From positions 1 to 5,696 of the forward strand of contig JAFDBW010000079.1 in assembly GCA_019313105.1 (NCBI GenBank): 5,696 nucleotides of DNA. Direction: 5' to 3'. Position 1 is the stretch's first letter. Each line of letters starts with the position of its first letter. A model generated the notes under the pieces. That model was not told the origin of the DNA and searched no databases. It worked only from the letters and a program-made list of their open reading frames with translations. Below, piece after piece: positions 5,363-5,696 of the stretch. This stretch comes from Deltaproteobacteria bacterium. GTDB taxonomy: Bacteria; Desulfobacterota; Desulfuromonadia; Desulfuromonadales; BM103. The position numbers and the translations under genes are program-made.

Positions 5363-5382
5363 TCCCGTAAAAAAAATATATA
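5355..5382 (+). promoter_or_regulatory. Candidate proV promoter overlapping the hairpin arm
   Basis: TTGTTC (5355-5360) lies 16 bases before TATATA (5377-5382), or 18 bases before TATACA, behind an A8 tract (5369-5376). The -10 is good and the -35 weak. The -35 box is inside the right arm of the 5309-5362 inverted repeat, a place where a bound regulator would block polymerase. The leader would be about 145 bases. Confidence 0.35.
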
Positions 5383-5390
5383 CATCAGGG

Positions 5391-5498
5391 ATGCCGCCGC
5401 AAGCGGTCTCGCAACGCATTGCTCATAAAGCACTGCTGTCGGCTGTGTCCCTTCGGCTATTTCTGCCGTAGGCTGTCCAAACTTCGGCAGACCGGCAT
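5391..5498 (+). promoter_or_regulatory. Structured proV leader candidate
   Basis: A closing stem ATGCCG/CGGCAT (5391-5396 with 5493-5498) encloses a CCG-CAAG-CGG mini-hairpin (5397-5406) and a 6-bp stem CTGCCG/CGGCAG (5463-5468 with 5485-5490). A further GGC/GCC hairpin (5509-5511, 5518-5520) ends two bases before the proV SD. Several GCCG/CGGC segments can also pair alternatively, so the fold is uncertain. No known riboswitch motif is recognised. Confidence 0.3.
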
Positions 5499-5533
5499 AT
5501 CTGTTACAGGCATCTTTGCCGCAAGGAGTTGTG

Positions 5534-5696
5534 ATGCAAAAAGAAGTAAAGCTGGAAGTCAAAAATCTCTACAAGATTTTTGGCCCTCATCCGAAAAAGG
5601 CCATGAAACTGCTGGATGAAGGTCACGACAAAGACGCGATATTTGAAAAGACCGAAACCACGGTAGGTGTCCAGGAAGCCAGCTTTGAAATCTACA
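5534..5696 (+). CDS. proV: Glycine betaine/proline ABC transporter ATP-binding protein (N-terminus, cut by window edge)
   Basis: Start of the cytoplasmic ATPase that powers an osmoprotectant importer (ProV/OpuAA family). The 54 visible codons begin MQKEVKLEVKNLYKIFGPHP and continue KKAMKLLDEGHDKDAIFEKT and TVGVQEASFEIY. This matches the characteristic ProV N-terminus: KNLYKIFG, then an extra helix with a DGxxKxxIxxKT-like segment, then the strand preceding Walker A. Walker A and all later motifs lie beyond the right edge. ATG 5534 is chosen because AAGGAG (5523-5528) is five bases upstream; an in-frame GTG at 5531 would be too close. The membrane and binding subunits (proW, proX) are expected downstream but not seen. 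The structured leader upstream suggests regulated, perhaps osmotic, control. Confidence 0.9.
   Translation, partial: MQKEVKLEVKNLYKIFGPHPKKAMKLLDEGHDKDAIFEKTETTVGVQEASFEIY

Larger units (their letters stand above)
4927..5533. other. Long non-coding region upstream of proV
   Basis: In 607 bases there is no convincing protein gene. The left part (4927-5050) is AT-rich and should hold the promoter of the cytochrome relic; no clear boxes were found. The right part (about 5250-5533) is dense in inverted repeats and leads into the proV SD. A weak plus-strand pair, TTGACC (5168-5173) and TAAGCT (5191-5196) with 17-base spacing, could start a leader of over 300 bases. A minus-strand frame across 5308-5562 resembles no family and overlaps the proV start. 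Confidence 0.55.

Noticed and set aside
5134..5434. Direct repeat ATAAAGCACT at 5134-5143 and 5425-5434
   Set aside because: Short exact match without extended similarity; chance level.
1..5696. CRISPR arrays, tRNA or rRNA genes, and insertion sequences
   Set aside because: No regularly spaced repeats, cloverleaf or rRNA-like sequence, transposase or terminal inverted repeats with target duplications were seen.

Overview
The window looks like a chromosomal segment of an anaerobic, selenocysteine-using bacterium, most likely a Desulfobacterales-type deltaproteobacterium. This rests on an in-frame TGA at the peroxidatic site of a peroxiredoxin, an orphan TRAP substrate-binding protein, a membrane FMN-binding protein, a small cytochrome c relic, a REC-PilZ regulator and moderate GC. 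The taxonomic call is inference; no marker gene is present.

Layout. Positions 44-71 hold a bidirectional terminator, followed by a minus-strand TRAP (DctP-type) solute-binding protein gene (107-1156) with its own promoter and RBS. Next on the minus strand is an exported peroxiredoxin gene (1484-1969), closed by a terminator at 1393-1428. It is interrupted by one in-frame TGA (1775-1777) exactly where the catalytic Cys belongs, with a SECIS-like hairpin just downstream, so I read it as a 161-residue selenoprotein rather than two ORFs. Divergent from it, across a 249-base regulatory gap, is a plus-strand gene for a five-helix membrane protein with a C-terminal FMN-binding domain (2219-3148). 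The pair may form an envelope redox unit.

The 3149-3641 gap lies between convergent genes. It contains a strong terminator hairpin and a possible minus-strand small RNA with two anti-Shine-Dalgarno motifs. A REC-PilZ response regulator (3642-4364, minus) follows. Upstream of it are a terminator-like hairpin and a candidate promoter. Next is a decayed small cytochrome c gene (4604-4926, minus) with a one-base frameshift and loss of the first haem Cys.

The last 600 bases before the right edge form a long non-coding leader with several hairpins, including a 22-bp imperfect one at 5309-5362. It precedes the start of a glycine betaine/proline ABC transporter ATPase gene (proV-like, 5534 to the edge). 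All promoters and RNA structures were found by eye, without folding energies or database searches.
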